Shown here: piece after piece, positions 32,050 through 42,990 of the stretch
How positions within the stretch are numbered: position 1 is the stretch's first letter
How the letters are laid out: every line of letters starts with the position of its first letter
Assembly (NCBI GenBank): GCA_022818135.1
Contig: JAFMSR010000018.1
Coordinates: forward strand, 19,334,595 to 19,398,594
DNA from: Saxidomus purpurata
Taxonomy: Eukaryota; Mollusca; Bivalvia; Venerida; Veneridae
DNA length: 64,000 nucleotides
Reading direction: 5' to 3'
Translations under genes and position numbers: made by a program
The notes under the pieces: model-generated
Seen by the model: the letters and a program-made list of their open reading frames with translations, nothing else
Database searches by the model: none
What the model was told of the DNA's origin: nothing

Positions 32050-35000
32050 GTGAGCAATGCCTGTATATTACATACATACAGAACCCAAAACTGCTTTGAT
32101 AACTTACAATTTACTTGTAGTGAATGCTTTAACTTTCCATGTGACTGCAAATTCTTTCATAGCGATTCTTACAGCGTGAATAATTTAAATTTTGAAATAC
32201 CATTGGTTCGACTGAATAATAATGTCTGTTTTGAGAATAATGACATGATTACAAATTTAAAAGTAGTTGCGGATGAAGATAGTTGCTGTAAATCTGATAA
32301 AGAATATTCTAGCGAATTTAATATATCTGCAATGCATTCCCGAAATAATGCGGAAAATCCGCTAAACGCTTATGATACAAAAACTAGCGGAGAAAAGGTT
32401 GCCATGCCAAATAATGTAAAAAATATTTATTTCGGAAAACCAGAATTGAGTAAAAAAGGATTACATATTTTAAATATAAATGTTCAACATCTTCTCCCTA
32501 AACTGGACGAAATTAAAATGATGCTTGGGGAAAATTGCATCCATTTTCTAGGATGTTGTGAAACGTTCCTTAACAGTAATATTAAGAATTTTGAAATCAA
32601 TATAGCTGGTTATAATTTAGAAAGAAAAGATAGAATATCAAAGAAGGGTGGCGGTCTGGTTATTTATATAAAAGAAACTATAAAGCATAAGCGTAGATTT
32701 GACTTGGAAACAAATCTAGAAACAATCTGGATTGAGGTAATACCCAGATATTCTAAAAAATTCTTGTTAAACTTCGTTTATCGTCCCCCAGATTCCTTAC
32801 AATCTTGGATTGATGAATACGAAAATCAAATGAATATAGCTTTGGCAGAAAATGACGAAATACATGTTCTCGGAGATTTTAATATTCATTTTAATCGAGA
32901 AAATCAATGCAAAAATGCAAAATGGGAAAATTTGTTAGCTAAATATGGACTTACTCAGTTGATAACTAAGGATACTCGAATTACAGAAAAATCGTCCTCT
33001 TTAATTGACCATATATATTCAACTCGTCCCGAATCTATTACTCATGTAAACGTTCTTGACATAGGGATGAGTGATCACAAACCTATTTACATGATACGCG
33101 ATACAACTGATAAAATGATGGAAAATAAAAATGGTCAACATACATCTTTCAAATATCGATCTTATAAACATTTTGATGACAATAAATTTAAGAATGATCT
33201 ATTGAGTTCTGGGATTGAAAGTATTGAAATGATAGATGATCCGAATTTAGCACTCACTTCTCTATATAATATTTTTAATTCTCAATTAAATATACATGCA
33301 CCGGTCAAAGAGAAAAGGGTAAAACATATTACTCAACCAGATTGGATAACAGACGAAATTATTTCTGCCCGGAAAACGAGAGACAGACACCTAAAAACAA
33401 ATCTTGGGATGGTTATAAATTATATAGGAATAGAACAAATAGGTTAATTAAGCAAGCTAAACAAAACTATTTTAACCAGGCGGTTCAAGAAAATAAAGAT
33501 TCCGCATTTCTTTGGCGTAATATTAGATCGTTAACAACTGATTCTATGAACAAAACTGAATGCATACCGGACCAAATGAATTTTAATGGCAACTCCGTTC
33601 ATGGCAAAAAATTAATTGCAAATTGTTTGAATGAACACTTCATAAATATTGCCGGAACAGACATTCCTTCAGGAGAAAGATCAGAGTATTTTCAACATTT
33701 AGAGAGCCATATTCATACAGTATTGCAAAATACTTCTTTTGTGATCAGTTATATCACTCCATTCGAAGTTAAAGAGATAATAAATCAGCTTAATCCCAAC
33801 AAATCGACTGGACTTCATGGAATAGGTCCTCGTTTATTAAAAATGTGTAGTGATGTCTTATCTATTCCAATCTCATCTATTATCAATAATAGCTTACGCA
33901 CAGGCATTTTTCCTGATGATCTCAAATTAGCGCGTGTAATACCACTTTTCAAAAAGGGTTCAATCGACGATGCTAATAATTACCGCCCAATATCAATTTT
34001 GCCAACAATATCTAAGATATTTGAAAAACACATATCAAATCAACTACACCAATATTTTAAAGAAACCAATATTCTGCATGTAACTCAATCCGGTTTTCGA
34101 AAACAACACTCCTGCCAAACAGCATTAGTTCGTCTTATTGATCACTGGTCTAGAGAAATAGAAAATGGAAATTTGATTGGCAGTTTATTTTTGGATTTAC
34201 GTAAGGCCTTTGATATGGTAGATAATTCTATATTGTTGCAGAAATTAAAATTATATCATTTCTCTGATGATGCTCTTAATTTGTTTAAGTCATATTTAAC
34301 TGAAAGAAATCAGATTGTTAAAGTTGGCAATATTTCTTCAAGTTTTGGAACTTTAAAAACAGGTGTTCCACAAGGCTCTATATTAGGCCCGCTCCTTTTC
34401 TTAATATACATAAATGACCTACCATTGGACTTAAACAGTACAGATGTTGACATGTACGCAGACGACACTACGTTATATGCTGCAAATAAATCCTTGGCCT
34501 CTATTGAATATAAACTTCAAACCGATTTAAGTAACGTTTCATCTTGGTGCAAATTGAATAACATGGCTCTCAATCCACACAAATCCACCTGCATGCTTTT
34601 GGGTTCTACATATCATACACACCGCAATAGACACCTTAACATTTCAATTAACGGACAAACCATAGAGCCCGTCTCCCAGCAAACTATTCTTGGAGTCCTT
34701 GTTGATGAAAATCTCACATGGGTTCCCCAAACAAAAAAGAGTATATAATAAACTAAATTCTAAATTAGCCCTTTTCCGAAGAATAAAACCATATTTAAAT
34801 AGAGAAATGAGAGTACTATTCTACAACGCTTATATTTTACCAATTTTTGACTATGGGTCTGTTCTGTGGAGCATGAGTAGTACAAAATGTTTAAACAAAA
34901 TTATAAACACGAAGAAGAGATCAGCAAGAATGATTTTAGATAAAAAATTTGATCAGTCATCTGATCCACTTTTCAAAGATCTTAATTGGTTACCATTTAT

Positions 35001-35298
35001 GGAAAGATGTAAGTACAATAGGGCTGTTTTAGTATATAAAAGTTTAAATGGTTTAGTCCCATACTATATGAGACATTTAGTACATATATATGATGCTGAT
35101 AGCAAAAACAATTACAGCCTACGATCTAAACATAACAAAAATATATCTCATCTTTTAGTAAAAACTAAGTACACAAAAAACACATTTCAATATTCTGGAA
35201 TGATTATTTGGAACTCAATACCTGTTGAAATTCGAAATGCTAAGAGCTTAAATATCTTCCGTACAAAATACAGAAACTATCTACTCAGCAACAAATAA
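32050..35298 (+). pseudogene. LINE ORF2: endonuclease-reverse transcriptase, two frameshifts
   Basis: The first part (32050 to about 33395) has an N-terminal Cys-rich piece and an APE-type endonuclease: LNINVQHL, CETFL, GGGLVIYI, VYRPPDS, GDFNIHF, LIDHIYS and SDHKP. A frame change occurs in the A-rich run at 33391-33401. The second part (to about 34735) is the reverse transcriptase: NYRPISILPTISKIFE, SGFRKQHSCQTAL, FLDLRKAFD, GVPQGSILGPLLFLIYIN and YADD at 34455-34466. A second frame change occurs at about 34729-34741. The last part (to 35298) is the usual C-terminal region (RMILDKKF, LNWLPFMERCKYN, WNSIPVEIR). All catalytic residues that can be seen are present; only the frameshifts disable it. 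Confidence 0.85.
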
Positions 35299-35505
35299 CA
35301 CATTTCATATTATTATACAGTTAATATTTAACTCGGGTAAACTTGCTCATGTTTCTTTATGATATATGTTGTGCTGTTTGTTTAACTTGTCTTTGATTTT
35401 GCATGTTTGAATATGTATAATGTTTGAAGGCCTCAAGTAAGATAAGCCTGTTCGCTTATTGAGTTACCTTCGTTAAATAAAGATTATTATTATTATTATT
35501 ATTAT

Positions 35506-36033
35506 ACATGGAGTGCTCATTTTAAGATATTGTTATCAGCCCCTGTCTTTCCTCATCTGTCATCAGCATTGCACTTGAAACATCAGATTAACGAAAACAA
35601 CTAGGCCATTTGCAACAAAACTTACTATTATAATAAACAGTAACTTCAACTAGTACTTGGAACATACTTTGAATTTTAGATTAAGTGCTAACTGTTGTAA
35701 TCCTGAAGTACACAATCTCATATTTACATCACAGCTTGTTTATTCAGATAGTCTACATATGCTCACAGAGTATGACCTCAATGCAATTTTCATAGTTTAT
35801 TTTTAAATAAAGATATGTTTTCTCAAGAACTGTTTAAATTTGTTTCTTTACTTCAATAGTATTCTTTTAATACAGTTAAACCCTGCCTCATTTAGCAACT
35901 GGTTTAATAGCAATCTGTGTCACGTGGTACAGGCCTTGGCTTCAGTAATGTGAAATGTATTGCGGTTTAATTGCTGGCATTTTAAATGGGTCCTAATGGC
36001 TGTTGGATGAAACGGGTCTTCCCATGTATTCTC
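35506..36033. other. Intergenic, nothing recognised
   Basis: No gene or defined repeat could be supported between the LINE tail and the next dispersed repeat. Confidence 0.4.
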
Positions 36034-36110
36034 CTTTTAGCTCACCTGGCACAATGTGCCATAGTGAGCGATTAGGGTCACTCACTGTCCGTCGTATATC
36101 TTACTCTGTT
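36034..36110. repeat. Head of the tagctcacctggc dispersed repeat
   Basis: The run tttagctcacctggcaca, gccatagtgagcgatta, gtcactcactgtccgtcg is the head of the same family as 30363-30910. The remainder up to 36911 is unassigned, apart from a GC-rich hairpin at 36584-36606 (gcggggccgc and gcggcccgc around tgct). Confidence 0.6.
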
Positions 36111-36911
36111 TTCACATTCATTTTGTGAGAGGGCCCTGCCAAAGCAAATTCTCAACATTCTGAAAACTTGCCAGTAAATCTCGTTGGAGGTGCTTTCAGT
36201 TTCCAGTAGTTAAAACACACGCTTCCATTGGAAAACCAATCATTTGCCAGTCAACAAGCTTTACGTAGGTGAGAGCTCATCAAACCCACTTTGATTTGAG
36301 ACGCACACAAATTCAGTGCCTTCAGCGCTTTGATTATACTAGCCAAACAATAAAAGACTTTTCACTACCTATTACACGTTACATAAGCATATCAAATAAT
36401 TTCACGTTTACATGGATAAAAGATAGAAATATCAACTTTTTGACAATTTTAAAGCTACACAATGAACAATGGTTTAACCCATTCTTTATCGTACCTTCCT
36501 AGGCGATTTTCATAACATTTTGTTCAAAGAACTATACACTACTTCACCTACATGATACATTTTCCAACCACGTATTAAATATAGCGGGGCCGCTGCTGCG
36601 GCCCGCATTAAAAGTAAGAGTGCATAGCACGACCGATGAAATAAAGGGACACATTTATTATTTCGTTTCTAACATAGTATAATAAATGTGCATGTAATTA
36701 CGTTATTGTTATTACCCATGCTGTCATTTTCAAGAATCAAGTGAGAAAACGTTAACTGAAAAAATTATTTCATGTATTACTCCTTGACATTTTCGCAATT
36801 GTAAGCAATGTTTATTATGCTGCAATTAGATATGATGAAATCCTACTTAGTATGTTCAAATAGACCAAATGGTTTCCGATCTATGACTTTCTGATGACAG
36901 GGAGCAGCATT

Positions 36912-37010
36912 AACAAGTGGATAATCATGATATTATCCTTGTAGGTAACCAAATAGGACTCTGACATATGTTTTAAGCTAATTCCGTAATCAAACGCATT
37001 TCCGATGTAT
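36912..37010 (+). repeat. Outer fragment of the receptor upstream region
   Basis: The stretch from ggataatcatgat through aataggactctgaca to aatcaaacgcatttccgatgt matches about 17775-17872, upstream of the 18641 receptor. The two regions then differ until 18010/38398, where similarity resumes; a LINE tail occupies the space here. Confidence 0.75.
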
Positions 37011-37011
37011 A

Positions 37012-38390
37012 TATACATTGTATCTTTATTTCCTCCAAAATGAAGAGCATGTTAACGAAAAAGCATACTATTCAATAAATGTTCATATGAACAGTAAAAC
37101 GTAATAGTAAAACGTGCATAATAATTAATACTGTACAACTTAATTTATACACAACAGACTTAGACCGAGTCAATTACACACATATATACATATATATATA
37201 CATACAAGGATTCAGACTGTTGAAAAATTGTTACAGTGTATGTTACACTTTTGCATTTTGACAAATGTATTGCCAACTTTGTACATAATTAACTCAAATA
37301 AATATATCATATAGTTTTACTACAAATGGTTTACGAAATTCTCACCATTTTATGCACGCTTTTAACAAATACAGTGAAACATGATATTCTTTCAGCATCA
37401 GTTAAGTCAAGAGACACAAACACACGTAACATTTCTAGCAACTGTTTATCAGGTGTCTCGGAACAAATTGGTCGAACATAACATATAGGTAAGACCACAT
37501 TTGCAGACGTTGGCATGCGTTTGACGGACAGAAATATACATGAAGCGCTTTGCTTTGTATTACACGATTACACTCTTAGCATACGCTAGCATATTTTCTT
37601 CCACAGAAAATACATAAAAGCTTAAATGTTGAACGGCATTGATTTCTTAGGCCTAGAAATTGTTGCGAAAAATACTAAAGTGCGCATGGTTCGTATTTTG
37701 AATTGTTGCGAACAATACCAAAGTGCGCATAGTTCGTATTTTGAATGCATCATATAAAAGTTCATTAACCCTTCATCATGTAACGCCCGTGCGTTCCAGT
37801 TATTTTCTACTTTTTGACACATGGCATCTTTGACAGTTCTTTTCCAGGTTGATTGCACCGGAAGCTGTCCACTTTTCATGAACTCTTGTATCATATTTGC
37901 TAACGATACACATTATAAGCCCCTTGATTTTGCAGAATTTAACATGTGCATAAACAGTCTATGTGAAAAGACTTGTTTAACAGAATATCTTGTATTTGTG
38001 TGACAGAGAGGGCATAAAATACTAATTTTATTTAATCAATAATGTTTTCAACTGGAAACATTCAAAGACTACTTAATGCGATGTCTGTGCACGTGCCTCT
38101 GTGTACGCTCTGTATCTTTCTGATGCACTGTCTATGTGCGCGCTCAAGGGGAAGTAGTTGACCGACCGATATGCCACTCCAGATCTCGCTTCCGTACAGT
38201 GCCCTTGGCAGAACGATATATTCATAAACTTTTTTCGATGTTAATGGATGGAAGCCATATTCACTAATCCACCAGTCTGTAATGTTAAAATAAGTTTTTT
38301 TTCTTAATTTTTCACAACTTTCTTTCACATTTTCTTCAAGTGAGAGAGATTTAGTACATATGTCACTCCTAAGTGTAAGTATTTACTGGT
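37012..38390 (-). mobile_element. 5'-truncated LINE tail (RT C-terminal region)
   Basis: On the minus strand, 38361 to 38060 encodes TKSLSLEENVKESCEKL, then FHPLTSKKVYEYIVLPRALY, GSEIW and LLPLERAHRQCIRKIQSV, the well-known C-terminal part of LINE reverse transcriptases. About 37920-37700 gives SGQLPVQSTWKRTVKDA (further tail). About 37620-37520 has a Cys/His motif, LCIFCGRKY with a following HVYFC. The last piece ends near 37331. Several frame breaks are present. It sits inside the co-duplicated receptor upstream region and therefore inserted after that region first arose, or replaced part of it. Confidence 0.75.
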
Positions 38391-38964
38391 TAAACAAATT
38401 TGCTACAGGAAAGGTCTGAGGAAATAGTAGCACAATGATAATGCACATCTGTTTCTTATCAATGATCTGTTGATGTTCAAAACTGTAATGGGCTTCTGAC
38501 ATATTAAATGTTTTAGGCAGTGCGTTTCTAGTTTTGACACATGCGTAAGCCTTTTAATGAACGTTTTAAGGCCTGGTCTTTTCATAATGTGTCGGTGCTG
38601 GTATTTTGCAACAGGGTGCGTTTATTTGATGTTCAAATCACAATATTGTTTTATTTTTAACTCGTTGTTTCGCGATTGTGAGGAGACAGGAAAAATTATT
38701 AAACTGAGACGAAACTGTTCGGACAAATAAATAATTGTGCTGAACTGTACTGGGGATGAATCAATTAAAATAAAATAAACAGCATTATTATTTAGAAGTA
38801 TTAAACGTCGAAATCTGGACGATTTTTATCTGAAATGTCAATCAGACGTGAAACTCGTCCTCTGTGACTTCAGAGCTTTAATACCCAGGCCGGGATAAAT
38901 TTGACTTACGTTACTTTATCTTATCTTAACACCGTTAATAGCTGACTGAAGATCTTTAATCCGC

Positions 38965-38971
38965 TATAAAA
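38965..38971 (+). promoter_or_regulatory. TATA box of the truncated receptor copy
   Basis: tataaaa lies 88 bp before the ATG at 39053, at the position equivalent to the TATA boxes of the two intact genes. Confidence 0.5.
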
Positions 38972-39052
38972 ACCGAATTACATTGATGCGGTCACTTCCT
39001 TTGTAACATGGTTAAATCAGGAAGGTGTAAAATTTTGAGTTAAATTAGAAGT

Positions 39053-39388
39053 ATGGCAGTTCTAAGTTGTATTGTTGGAATGTTATTTTACATTTTACCT
39101 GTGTATTTCCAGAATGTTTCTCTTTCTCCATACATAGCTCAAGTTTTAGAAAATGGAGCTGTTAATCTAACATGCAAATATAAAATTCAGCGTTATAACA
39201 CTATCAAATGGTATGAATATTCAGGACTTGGTATAAAAGAGGAAGCTAAAGTGTATAAGAAAAATTGTGACATTACAATATCAGCTGGTGTTACAAACTA
39301 CACCTTCAGTTGCGGAAAAGACTGGATGTCAATAGAAATGAATAATATAACAAGGGAACAGCATAATGAAACATGGATATATTCATAA
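39053..39388 (+). pseudogene. Truncated receptor copy: signal peptide and broken first Ig domain
   Basis: The frame of 111 codons matches the intact receptors from the signal peptide (MAVLSCIVGMLFYILPVY) to ETW at residues 107-109. It then reads IYS and stops, because the duplication junction lies exactly there. The second main cysteine of the Ig fold (Cys110 in the intact gene) is lost, so the domain should not fold normally. The promoter is retained, so a short transcript is possible. The cause, a tandem duplication with a breakpoint inside the gene, is directly visible. Confidence 0.9.
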
Positions 39389-39534
39389 ACTTTTTTCGAT
39401 GTTAATGGATGGAAGCCATATTCACTAATCCACCAGTCTGTAATGTTAAAATAAGTTTTTTTTCTTAATTTTTCACAACTTTCTTTCACATTTTCTTCAA
39501 GTGAGAGAGATTTAGTACATACATTGTATGTCAC
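39378..39534 (-). mobile_element. Duplicated LINE RT fragment
   Basis: The minus-strand peptide TKSLSLEENVKESCEKL, TYFNITDWWISEYG and FHPLTSKKVYEYI repeats the piece at 38215-38361. It was carried along by the tandem duplication and is cut at the junction. Confidence 0.8.
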
Positions 39535-40132
39535 TCCTAAGTGTAAGTATTTACTGGTTTAACAGATTTGCTACAGGAAAGGTCTGAGGAAATAGTAGCA
39601 CAATGATAATGCACATCTGTTTCTTATCAATGATCTGTTGATGTTCAAAACTGTAATGGGCTTCTGACATAATAAATATTTTAGGCAGTGCGTTTCTAGT
39701 TTTGACACATGCGTAAGCTTTTTAATGAACGTTTTAAGGCCTGGTCTTTTCATAATGTATCGGTGCTGGTATTTTGCAACAGGGTGCGTTTACCTGATGT
39801 TCAAATCACAATATTGTTTTATTTTTAACTTGTTGTTTCGCGATTGTGAGGAGACAGGAAACATTATTAAACTGAGACGAAACTTTTCGGACAAATAAAT
39901 AATTGTGCTGAACTGTACTGGGGATGAATAAATTAAAATAAAATAAACAGCATTATTATTTAGAAGTATTAAACGTCGAAATCTGGACGATTTTTATCTG
40001 AAATGTCAATCAGACGTGAAACTCGTCCTCTGTGACTTCAGAGCTTTAATACCCAGGCCGGGATAAATTTGACTTACGTTACTTTATCTTATCTTAACAC
40101 CGTTAATAGCTGACTGAAGATCTTTAATCCGC

Positions 40133-40139
40133 TATAAAA
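40133..40139 (+). promoter_or_regulatory. TATA box of receptor gene 40225
   Basis: tataaaa lies 92 bp before the ATG, aligned with those of the other copies (4 bp further because of an insertion just before the ATG). Confidence 0.5.
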
Positions 40140-40224
40140 ACCGAATTACATTGATGCGGTGACTTCATTTGTAACATGGTTAAATCAGGAAGGTGTAAAA
40201 TTTTGAGTTAAATTAGTTAGAATT

Positions 40225-41883
40225 ATGGCAGTTCTAAGTTGTTTTGTTGGAATGTTACTTTACATTTTGAAAGTGTATTCCCAGAATGTTTCTCTTTCTC
40301 CATACATAGCTCAAGTTTTAGAAAATGGAACTGTTAATCTAACATGCAAATATAAAATTCATCGTTATAATTCTATCAAATGGTATGAATATTCAGGACT
40401 TGGTATAAAAGAGGAAGCTAAAGTGGGTAGGAAAGATTGTTTAGAGCGCGACATTACAATATCAGCTGGTGTTACAAACTACACCTTCAGTTGCGGAAAA
40501 GACTGGATGTCTATAAAAATGAATACTATAAGAAGGGAACAACATAACGAAACATGGACATGTTCTGCTGATAGCAAAGAATACAGTAATAATTCTACCC
40601 TGTTTGTTATGGTACCAATAATATCAGTTAACATCACGAAACCTCAAGTGGACACGCTAACAGTTCGGGAAAATGAAACCGCAGAGTTTGTTTGCGAGTC
40701 ATGGCCAGGACGACCAGTGGCCAACATTACCTGGTTTAAAACTAATAAATTAGTCGAGGAAAATGTTACACAGTATACTACAGCAACAGAAGATAATCTT
40801 TCCAAATCAGTAAGTGTATTAAGCTTTTCTCCTTCAAGATCTGACATTAATGCTACACTTCACTGTAAGGGAAGTAATACTGGTGGACAAACGCCTGAAA
40901 TACCATCGCGTAAAATTCAGTTGAATGTTCAGTACCCTCCTGAAACTGGTCCGAAAATCATCGGCCATAGTAATGGTAGCACGTATACAATTACTGAACA
41001 CAGTCAAGGAACTTTATCATGCTTTATATCCGGAGGCAACCCAATTGCGTTATTAACATGGTCATGCTACAACAGTGGGATCGACCTGAGTTCTGGTGAT
41101 CAAATTATAAAGAACGTTACGTGGATTGCTTTACGAGGCATGGATAGAAAATGCACCTGTACTTCAACACATGCCATAGCCGAGAAGCAGTCCGTCCACG
41201 TTTTTGTGGAGACTTTGTTTCTACCAACTGCTCCGCGTCTTATAGCTATATATGGTATTTCGACGTATTCTGAAATAACTGTACATTGGAGACCGAGTTT
41301 CAATGGGGGTTTACCACAGATGTTTATTTTGAGATACAGAAAGGCCGGGAGCAATAACCGGGTTAATGTATCTATAGAAGATACAGGAGCGGAAGAAATG
41401 AATTGCACTTTGACACATTTATCTCCCGGGACTGACTATCAGATAAACATTTATGCTGTTAACGCCATTGGAAGGTCGGAAGATTCAGATGATATTTTAG
41501 TACGTACTAAAAATTTTAGGGAGAAAGATGCCCCAAGTAAAGTTGCTCTTATTGGTGGTTCAGTAGCGGGGATAACCGCTTGCGTTGCTTTAGCTATTGC
41601 GGGGTTTGTAATTATAAGAAGGTACAACATGTGTGGCAATATAGAAAACAAATCACCGGAAGTGAGAAAGGATGATGGGCAAACTTACAACACTCTTCAA
41701 CAGCCTCCAGCTTACGTGAATACAGCGGTGGAGTATGACTCATTGCAAATGGGAACAGGACTTCAAGATAACGGGGCAAACGAAATGATTAACTCTTTAG
41801 TCAGTGCTGAAACTGTTGAACAACCGTATGTAAACATTGACAGTGTAAAAGAACCAGACGATTTAAAGGTGTATACAAATTAA
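40225..41883 (+). CDS. Ig(3)-FN3 transmembrane receptor with ITIM-containing tail
   Basis: An uninterrupted frame of 552 codons, close paralogue of the gene at 18641. Signal peptide about 1-20. Ig1 is about 22-131 (Cys41, Cys113; extra Cys72 and Cys90, with a 3-residue insertion LER nearby). Ig2 is about 134-235 (Cys157, NITWFK, Cys214). Ig3 is about 239-328 (Cys266, Cys310 or 312). FN3 is about 332-428. The membrane helix is about 440-464 (VALIGGSVAGITACVALAIA) and the tail 465-552. In the tail VEYDSL at 502-507 fits the ITIM consensus, and YNTL (488), YVNT (497), YVNI (535) and a final YTN add docking sites. A role as an inhibitory or mixed signalling receptor is inference. It is followed by block A copy 3. 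Confidence 0.92.
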   Translation: MAVLSCFVGMLLYILKVYSQNVSLSPYIAQVLENGTVNLTCKYKIHRYNSIKWYEYSGLGIKEEAKVGRKDCLERDITISAGVTNYTFSCGKDWMSIKMNTIRREQHNETWTCSADSKEYSNNSTLFVMVPIISVNITKPQVDTLTVRENETAEFVCESWPGRPVANITWFKTNKLVEENVTQYTTATEDNLSKSVSVLSFSPSRSDINATLHCKGSNTGGQTPEIPSRKIQLNVQYPPETGPKIIGHSNGSTYTITEHSQGTLSCFISGGNPIALLTWSCYNSGIDLSSGDQIIKNVTWIALRGMDRKCTCTSTHAIAEKQSVHVFVETLFLPTAPRLIAIYGISTYSEITVHWRPSFNGGLPQMFILRYRKAGSNNRVNVSIEDTGAEEMNCTLTHLSPGTDYQINIYAVNAIGRSEDSDDILVRTKNFREKDAPSKVALIGGSVAGITACVALAIAGFVIIRRYNMCGNIENKSPEVRKDDGQTYNTLQQPPAYVNTAVEYDSLQMGTGLQDNGANEMINSLVSAETVEQPYVNIDSVKEPDDLKVYTN

Positions 41884-42285
41884 CACCGGAATAATGTTGG
41901 AAATATTAACTGTCACCATGCTAGCGGCACATCCGTAAAGTCTGATCATGATCTGCACTGTTCATTATTCATTTAGTAAATTTTCACTAAACACCAATAC
42001 ATACAAACAATTGTACTTTCCAAATTGAAAGTTGGACAATTCAATATTGTTAGACGTCTGAGGAAATCCATAGAGTTTCATTAGAAAACAGCTGCATCTG
42101 CACTTTAGAGTGGATATACCTTTGGTGTGAAACGCAATAAACTCAATATGATCATGTATAAACCTCTTGGGTTGTTACAAGTAGTCACTCGAAATGGTTT
42201 TGCTATTATGATATTGACAAATCTCATAAAATGAAGACCTCTTGAACATAAAAAGTTATGACTTTCATATGCTTCAGTTTTAGCT
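41884..42285 (+). other. 3' region of receptor gene 40225
   Basis: Matches the region after the 18641 receptor, including the agtctgatcatgatctgcac repeat and a cluster near 42050 (agacgtctgaggaaatcca). No further gene. Confidence 0.6.
42136..42141 (+). terminator. Candidate polyadenylation signal
   Basis: AATAAA about 253 bp after the stop codon, at the place equivalent to that after the 18641 receptor. Confidence 0.3.
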
Positions 42286-42990
42286 ACCTGGTTACTATTT
42301 GATCAAGTACATTTTTTGATTTTTTTATGAACTAGTCCGAGGTACTAAAATGCTGTTGAAGTATAAAATGATGTTTAAATATGAAGCTAATGACAAATAA
42401 ATCACAGTGGTTTTATGGCTATATATTGGAAAGTGTTTACAAACTCAGCCGAAATTACACAATAAAATTGAAATCACAGTTTTAGAGAACAAAAATTTAA
42501 AGCATTGTGCATATAAAAACTGTACCACCCATTGGGGCCTCATATTTGAGGGGATCTTTTTCATGAATTCTTAAGTTTCTATAAAGAATATTTAAGAAAA
42601 TTGCTGCACCCCTTTATGAGCCTCATTTCTACATAAATCCATTTTTAAAAAATTTCTTTTGTTCGAATATTTGTTCCTAACACAATTGAAATGTCTGACT
42701 AGCCTTTTAAGAAAAAAGAAGCATTTTAAAATTTACCACCATATTCAATTTGGTGATTCATGTATGATGGGATCATTTTTCTGCAAGTTACAGTCAAAAG
42801 AACTTAAAGAAAGTTTATATTATGTACAAAATGTATTATATGTTATAACATGCACCGGGTGTAGGGAATACTATATTGGACAAATTGGAGAGAAACTAGG
42901 TACACGTAGAATAATCCACGCACAACAAACAAGAGACCCTTCAACAAGACAAATTCCTTTAAGCGAACATTTAGATAAATTTGGAATTAA
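42286..42990 (+). repeat. Segmental duplication block A, copy 3 (partial, ends in gap)
   Basis: Resembles positions about 656 to 1360 of block A, beginning with ctacctggttact. It lacks the first 650 bp or so, is more diverged, and is cut by the gap. Like copy 2 it lies a few hundred bases after an intact receptor gene. Confidence 0.85.
42659..42990 (+). mobile_element. Penelope-like element GIY-YIG fragment (copy 3, cut by gap)
   Basis: The frame gives LTQLKCLTSLLRKKKHFKIY, then HHIQFGDSC and the YVITC, CTGC and YYIGQ motifs, up to LDKFGI at the gap. Unlike copies 1 and 2 its frame continues upstream, so it keeps about 20 more residues of the ancestral protein. Substitutions include RRIIH for RTIMH, which keeps Arg and His. 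The catalytic Glu region lies in the gap. Confidence 0.7.

Larger units (their letters stand above)
31342..35505 (+). mobile_element. CR1-like non-LTR retrotransposon, nearly complete
   Basis: The order is: ORF1 with SGNH-esterase blocks and a CCHC zinc knuckle, ORF2 with an APE-type endonuclease and reverse transcriptase, then a 3' UTR containing ggcctcaagtaagataagcc and ending in a (TTA)n tail at 35483-35504. An ORF1 esterase is characteristic of CR1-group LINEs (established knowledge). The 5' end is uncertain; the GDS block of the esterase is not seen, so the copy is probably 5'-truncated. Two frameshifts in ORF2 show it is inactive, but the decay is slight and the insertion is fairly young. 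Confidence 0.85.
38215..40560 (+). repeat. Tandem duplication (1161-bp unit) of LINE end, promoter and receptor 5' end
   Basis: The sequence gatatattcataaacttttt begins at 38215 and again at 39376. From each, similarity runs through the LINE piece, the promoter and the receptor start codon. The first unit stops inside the first Ig domain (gaaacatgga at 39375-39377) and joins straight to the second unit. Small indels (7 bp at about 39517 and 4 bp before the ATG) are the main differences. The last receptor gene is the right-hand, complete copy. Confidence 0.92.
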
